A stretch of DNA of 5,175 nucleotides from an uncultured Oscillospiraceae bacterium (GTDB taxonomy: Bacteria; Bacillota; Clostridia; Oscillospirales; Oscillospiraceae). The stretch is from NCBI GenBank assembly GCA_958438185.1, contig CAUBQU010000115.1, forward strand, positions 1 to 5,175. Direction: 5' to 3'. A program made the translations under genes and the position numbers. Under the pieces are notes generated by a model, which saw only the letters and a program-made list of their open reading frames with translations, did no database searches and was not told the DNA's origin. Shown here one piece after another: positions 4,195-5,175 of the stretch. Each line of letters starts with the position of its first letter. Positions within the stretch are counted from its first letter, which is position 1.

Positions 4195-5175
4195 ATGCAA
4201 GAATTTTTACCCATCTCCCGGCGCGATATGGAAGCCCGGGGTTGGACCCAATGTGATTTCGTCTATATCATCGGCGACGCCTATGTCGACCACCCGTCCT
4301 TTGGCCACGCCATCATCAGCCGGGTACTGGAGCACGCGGGCTACAAAGTCGGCATTCTCTCCCAGCCGGATTGGCGGGACCCGGATTCCATCACCGCCCT
4401 GGGGGAGCCGCGCCTAGGCTTCCTCGTCACCGGCGGCAATATGGACTCCATGGTCAACCACTATACCGTCTCCCATCACCACCGAAAGACCGACGCCTTC
4501 ACCCCCGGCGGCGTCAGCGGAAAGCGCCCGGATTACGCGACGATCGTCTACTGCAACCTCATCCGCCAGCGCTACCGGCATACGCCTATCCTCATCGGCG
4601 GCATTGAGGCAAGCCTCCGCCGCCTGGGGCATTACGACTACTGGTCCGACAAGGTCAAGCGCTCTATTTTACTCGACAGTCAGGCGGACCTGCTGCTCTA
4701 CGGCATGGGCGAGCGCAGCATTGTCGCCGTGGCGGACGCGCTGAACGACGGCCTGGCCCCCAGCGAGATCACTTACATTGAAGGCACCTGCTACAAGACA
4801 AAGGACATTACAGACGGGCGGCAATATCTCCAGCTGCCGGAATTTGCGGAGATTTCCGCAAACAAAAAAGCCTATGCCCGCAGCTTTGCCCTGCAATATG
4901 CCAATACCGATCCCTTTTCCGGCAAGCGTTTGGCGGAGCGCTACCCCGGCGGCGTCTACGTCGTGCAAAATCCGCCGCAGAGGCCCCTGTCCCAGCAGGA
5001 GATGGACGCGGTCTATGCCCTGCCCTATTGCCGGAACTATCACCCCAGCTATGAAAAGTTAGGGGGCGTCCCGGCGCTGCAGGAGGTCAAATTCAGCCTG
5101 GTTTCCAACCGAGGCTGCTTCGGCGGATGCAGCTTCTGCGCCCTGACCTTCCACCAGGGCCGCATTGTCCAGACG
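4195..5175 (+). CDS. ygiQ: YgiQ-family radical SAM protein, 3' end beyond window
   Basis: The frame is open from ATG 4195 to the right edge, giving 327 codons; family members are usually about 600-700 residues, so roughly half is missing. The N-terminal YgiQ domain shows FLPISRRDMEARGW (4-17), IGDAYVDHPSFGHAIISRVLE (26-46), GGNMDSMVNHYT (80-91), RPDYATIVYCNLIRQRY (111-127), IGGIEASLRR (134-143) and ADLLLYGMGE (164-173). The radical SAM domain then begins, with its cluster motif at Cys308, Cys312 and Cys315 (C-FGG-C-SF-C). The protein should hold a [4Fe-4S] cluster and cleave S-adenosylmethionine, but the reaction and substrate of YgiQ proteins are not established. The start is supported by AAAGGAG (4182-4188), which overlaps the dut stop codon, and by an 11-base intergenic gap. 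It is probably the third gene of the nrdG operon. Confidence 0.93.
   Translation, partial: MQEFLPISRRDMEARGWTQCDFVYIIGDAYVDHPSFGHAIISRVLEHAGYKVGILSQPDWRDPDSITALGEPRLGFLVTGGNMDSMVNHYTVSHHHRKTDAFTPGGVSGKRPDYATIVYCNLIRQRYRHTPILIGGIEASLRRLGHYDYWSDKVKRSILLDSQADLLLYGMGERSIVAVADALNDGLAPSEITYIEGTCYKTKDITDGRQYLQLPEFAEISANKKAYARSFALQYANTDPFSGKRLAERYPGGVYVVQNPPQRPLSQQEMDAVYALPYCRNYHPSYEKLGGVPALQEVKFSLVSNRGCFGGCSFCALTFHQGRIVQT

Overview
The window looks like a chromosomal segment of a GC-rich, anaerobic, low-risk-of-phage Firmicute, probably a gut Clostridia member of the Oscillospiraceae/Ruminococcaceae type. The reasons are the purine-rich AGGAGG-like ribosome binding sites in front of every gene, strong sigma-A-type promoters, an anaerobic ribonucleotide reductase activase, a YgiQ-type radical SAM protein and a SpoVT/AbrB-type regulator. 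The taxonomic placement is an inference from gene content and codon use; no rRNA or other marker gene is present.

Seven protein genes fill the window, in two divergent blocks. The left block (1-3041) is all on the minus strand. Reading in the direction of transcription, it begins with a stand-alone gene of the TIGR04255 family (unknown function, 3041-2256), which ends in a clear rho-independent terminator (2227-2190). Only four bases after the terminator T-tract comes a consensus -35 box that starts a three-gene operon: an AbrB/SpoVT-fold transcription factor (GTG start, 2068-1811), a PLP-dependent enzyme of the methionine gamma-lyase / 'aluminum resistance protein' family (1805-516), and a DMT/EamA-type membrane transporter (482 to beyond the left edge). 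The first two genes are 5 bases apart and the second ribosome binding site lies inside the poly-Glu codons of the first, so translation is probably coupled.

The right block (3207-5175) is all on the plus strand: nrdG (anaerobic ribonucleotide reductase activating enzyme), dut (dUTPase, overlapping nrdG by 19 bases) and the first 327 codons of a ygiQ-family radical SAM gene that runs off the right edge. nrdG and dut together make sense as a small deoxynucleotide-supply and dUTP-sanitation unit. nrdD, the substrate of NrdG, is not next to it.

The 165-base divergent intergenic region (3042-3206) holds one promoter per direction and small palindromes that overlap each of them. No RNA gene, insertion sequence, CRISPR array or prophage gene was seen. 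No stretch longer than 300 bases lacks a gene. I do not see an overtly new system. The most unusual items are the AbrB-PLP lyase-DMT operon with a tandemly duplicated regulator N-terminus and a tandem 9-base repeat at its promoter, and the uncharacterised TIGR04255 gene with a palindrome over its -35 box.
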